Origin: Curvibacter sp. PAE-UM
GTDB taxonomy: Bacteria > Pseudomonadota > Gammaproteobacteria > Burkholderiales > Burkholderiaceae_C
Assembly: GCF_001432305.1 (NCBI RefSeq)
Contig: NZ_KQ483358.1
Location: 3,251,190-3,315,189, forward strand
Direction: 5' to 3'
DNA: 64,000 nucleotides
Shown here one piece after another: positions 62,707 to 64,000 of the stretch (position 1 is the stretch's first letter; every line of letters begins with the position of its first letter). The position numbers and the translations under genes were made by a program. The notes beneath the pieces are model-generated. The model was given only the letters and a program-made list of their open reading frames with translations. It had not been told where the DNA came from and searched no databases.

Positions 62707-64000
62707 ATGAAACTCGCTGACAACAAAGCCACCCTGTCGTTCAGTAACGGCACCCCCAGCATGGAGCTGCCGGTCTACCAGGGCAATATCGGCCCGGACG
62801 TGATCGACATCCGCAAGCTCTATGGCCAGACCGGCATGTTCACCTATGACCCGGGCTTCCTGTCCACGGCGTCCTGCCAGTCCGCCATCACCTACATCGA
62901 CGGTGACAAGGGCGAACTGCTGTACCGCGGCTACCCGATCGAACAACTGGCCACCCAGTGCGATTTCCTGGAAACCTGCCACCTGCTGCTGTACGGTGAC
63001 CTGCCGGACGCCCAGAAGAAGACCGACTTCACCAAGCGCGTGACCATGCACACCATGGTCAACGAGCAGATGCAGTTTTTCCTGCGCGGTTTCCGCCGTG
63101 ACGCCCACCCCATGGCGGTGCTGACCGGCCTGGTCGGCGCCCTGTCGGCCTTCTATCACGACAGCACGGACATCAACAATCCCGAGCACCGCGAGATTGC
63201 CGCCATCCGCCTGATCGCCAAGATGCCCACCCTGGTGGCCATGGCCTACAAATACGGCGTGGGTCAGCCCTATATGTACCCGCGCAATGACCTGAGTTAT
63301 GCCGGCAACTTCCTGCGCATGATGTTCGGCACCCCCTGCGAGGACTACCAGGTCAATCCGGTGCTCGAACGCGCGCTGGACCGCATCTTCATCCTGCACG
63401 CCGACCACGAGCAGAACGCCTCCACCTCGACGGTACGTCTGTGCGGCTCTTCCGGCACCAACCCGTTTGCGGCCATCGCTGCCGGCGTGGCCTGTCTCTG
63501 GGGCCCGGCCCACGGCGGCGCCAATGAAGCGGCGCTCAACATGCTGGGCGACATCCAGAAGAACGGCGGCGTCGAGAAGATCGGTGAGTTCATCAAGCAG
63601 GCCAAGGACAAGAATTCCGGCGTCAAGCTCATGGGCTTCGGTCACCGTGTCTACAAGAACTACGACCCGCGCGCCAAGCTCATGCAGGAAACCTGCAAGG
63701 AAGTGCTGCAGGAGATGGGCCTGGAGAACGATCCGCTGTTCAAACTGGCCATGGCCCTGGAAAAGATCGCCCTGGAAGACGACTACTTCGTGCAGCGCAA
63801 GCTCTATCCGAACGTGGACTTCTACTCGGGCATCGTGCAGCGCGCCATCGGCATCCCGGTCAACCTGTTCACCGGCATCTTCTCGCTGGCCCGTACCGTG
63901 GGCTGGATCGCCCAGCTCAACGAGATGATCAGCGACCCCGAGTACAAGATCGGCCGTCCGCGCCAGCTCTTCACCGGCTCCCCCCCCCCCCCCCGGCCCC
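62707..64000 (+). CDS. gltA: Citrate synthase (3' end missing or corrupted)
   Basis: The first 420 or so residues of a type II citrate synthase. Active-site His are in [20 protein letters not shown] and [15 protein letters not shown]; the catalytic Asp is in [15 protein letters not shown]. The final recognisable residues are RPRQLFTGS, normally about ten residues before the end. After that comes a run of C at 63980-63994 and then GGCCCC, which gives Pro codons only and no stop. It ends the TCA operon. Confidence 0.95.
   Translation, partial: MKLADNKATLSFSNGTPSMELPVYQGNIGPDVIDIRKLYGQTGMFTYDPGFLSTASCQSAITYIDGDKGELLYRGYPIEQLATQCDFLETCHLLLYGDLPDAQKKTDFTKRVTMHTMVNEQMQFFLRGFRRDAHPMAVLTGLVGALSAFYHDSTDINNPEHREIAAIRLIAKMPTLVAMAYKYGVGQPYMYPRNDLSYAGNFLRMMFGTPCEDYQVNPVLERALDRIFILHADHEQNASTSTVRLCGSSGTNPFAAIAAGVACLWGPAHGGANEAALNMLGDIQKNGGVEKIGEFIKQAKDKNSGVKLMGFGHRVYKNYDPRAKLMQETCKEVLQEMGLENDPLFKLAMALEKIALEDDYFVQRKLYPNVDFYSGIVQRAIGIPVNLFTGIFSLARTVGWIAQLNEMISDPEYKIGRPRQLFTGSPPPPRP

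Overview
The window is high-GC, densely coded DNA typical of a beta-proteobacterium of the order Burkholderiales, most likely family Comamonadaceae. Reasons: the TCA block mdh / CoA-ester lyase / acnB divergent from gntR-sdhCDAB-sdhE-gltA; a TctC/Bug-type solute receptor; a membrane urate hydroxylase (PuuD) purine operon with a UraD-AllC fusion; and dispersed hairpin repeats between operons. No rRNA, tRNA, CRISPR array, transposase or phage gene was found.

Layout. 1-5423: a catabolic operon on the minus strand (Ldh-family dehydrogenase, aldehyde dehydrogenase, cupin, Bug receptor cut by the window edge), a divergent LysR regulator and a DCC-family protein. 5658-8363: an NMT1-type ABC importer. 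8364-8943: non-coding, with two inverted copies of a hairpin repeat. 8944-15233: urate catabolism (puuD, uraH / gntR, puuE, uraD-allC, M20 hydrolase). A GTATAC palindrome lies both before the ABC importer and in the uraH-gntR gap, so the importer may belong to the purine regulon. 15265-15944: a tiny membrane protein and a lipoprotein.

15972-40619 is one long minus-strand surface locus. In transcription order it encodes the protease LapG, the c-di-GMP receptor LapD, an orphan LuxR-type response regulator, a 1540-residue type I secretion substrate with an unfamiliar repeat, the three type I secretion parts (ABC, HlyD, TolC), and then without a break a TPR/GT41-like glycosyltransferase, a small GT-A protein, and several unusual fusions (histone-like tail protein, YPDV-repeat protein, methyltransferase-P-loop protein, Ig-like-GT2-GT9 giant, methyltransferase), ending in UDP-glucose dehydrogenase. 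My reading is a c-di-GMP-controlled, Lap-type adhesin whose export machinery is genetically tied to its own glycosylation or to a surface glycan. This is the most interesting part of the window.

40981-53104 holds housekeeping genes: rhlE-type helicase, orn, M48 protease, pterin dehydratase, rsgA, CobD/CbiB-like, Nudix CoA pyrophosphatase, the rpsP-rimM-trmD-rplS ribosome operon, a TM2 protein, Pit phosphate transporter with its DUF47 partner, and a DUF486 membrane protein. 53183-64000 is the TCA region: mdh, lyase and acnB on the minus strand; a HutC-type GntR regulator, sdhCDAB, sdhE and gltA on the plus strand. The window ends inside gltA in a run of C that does not look like real coding sequence.
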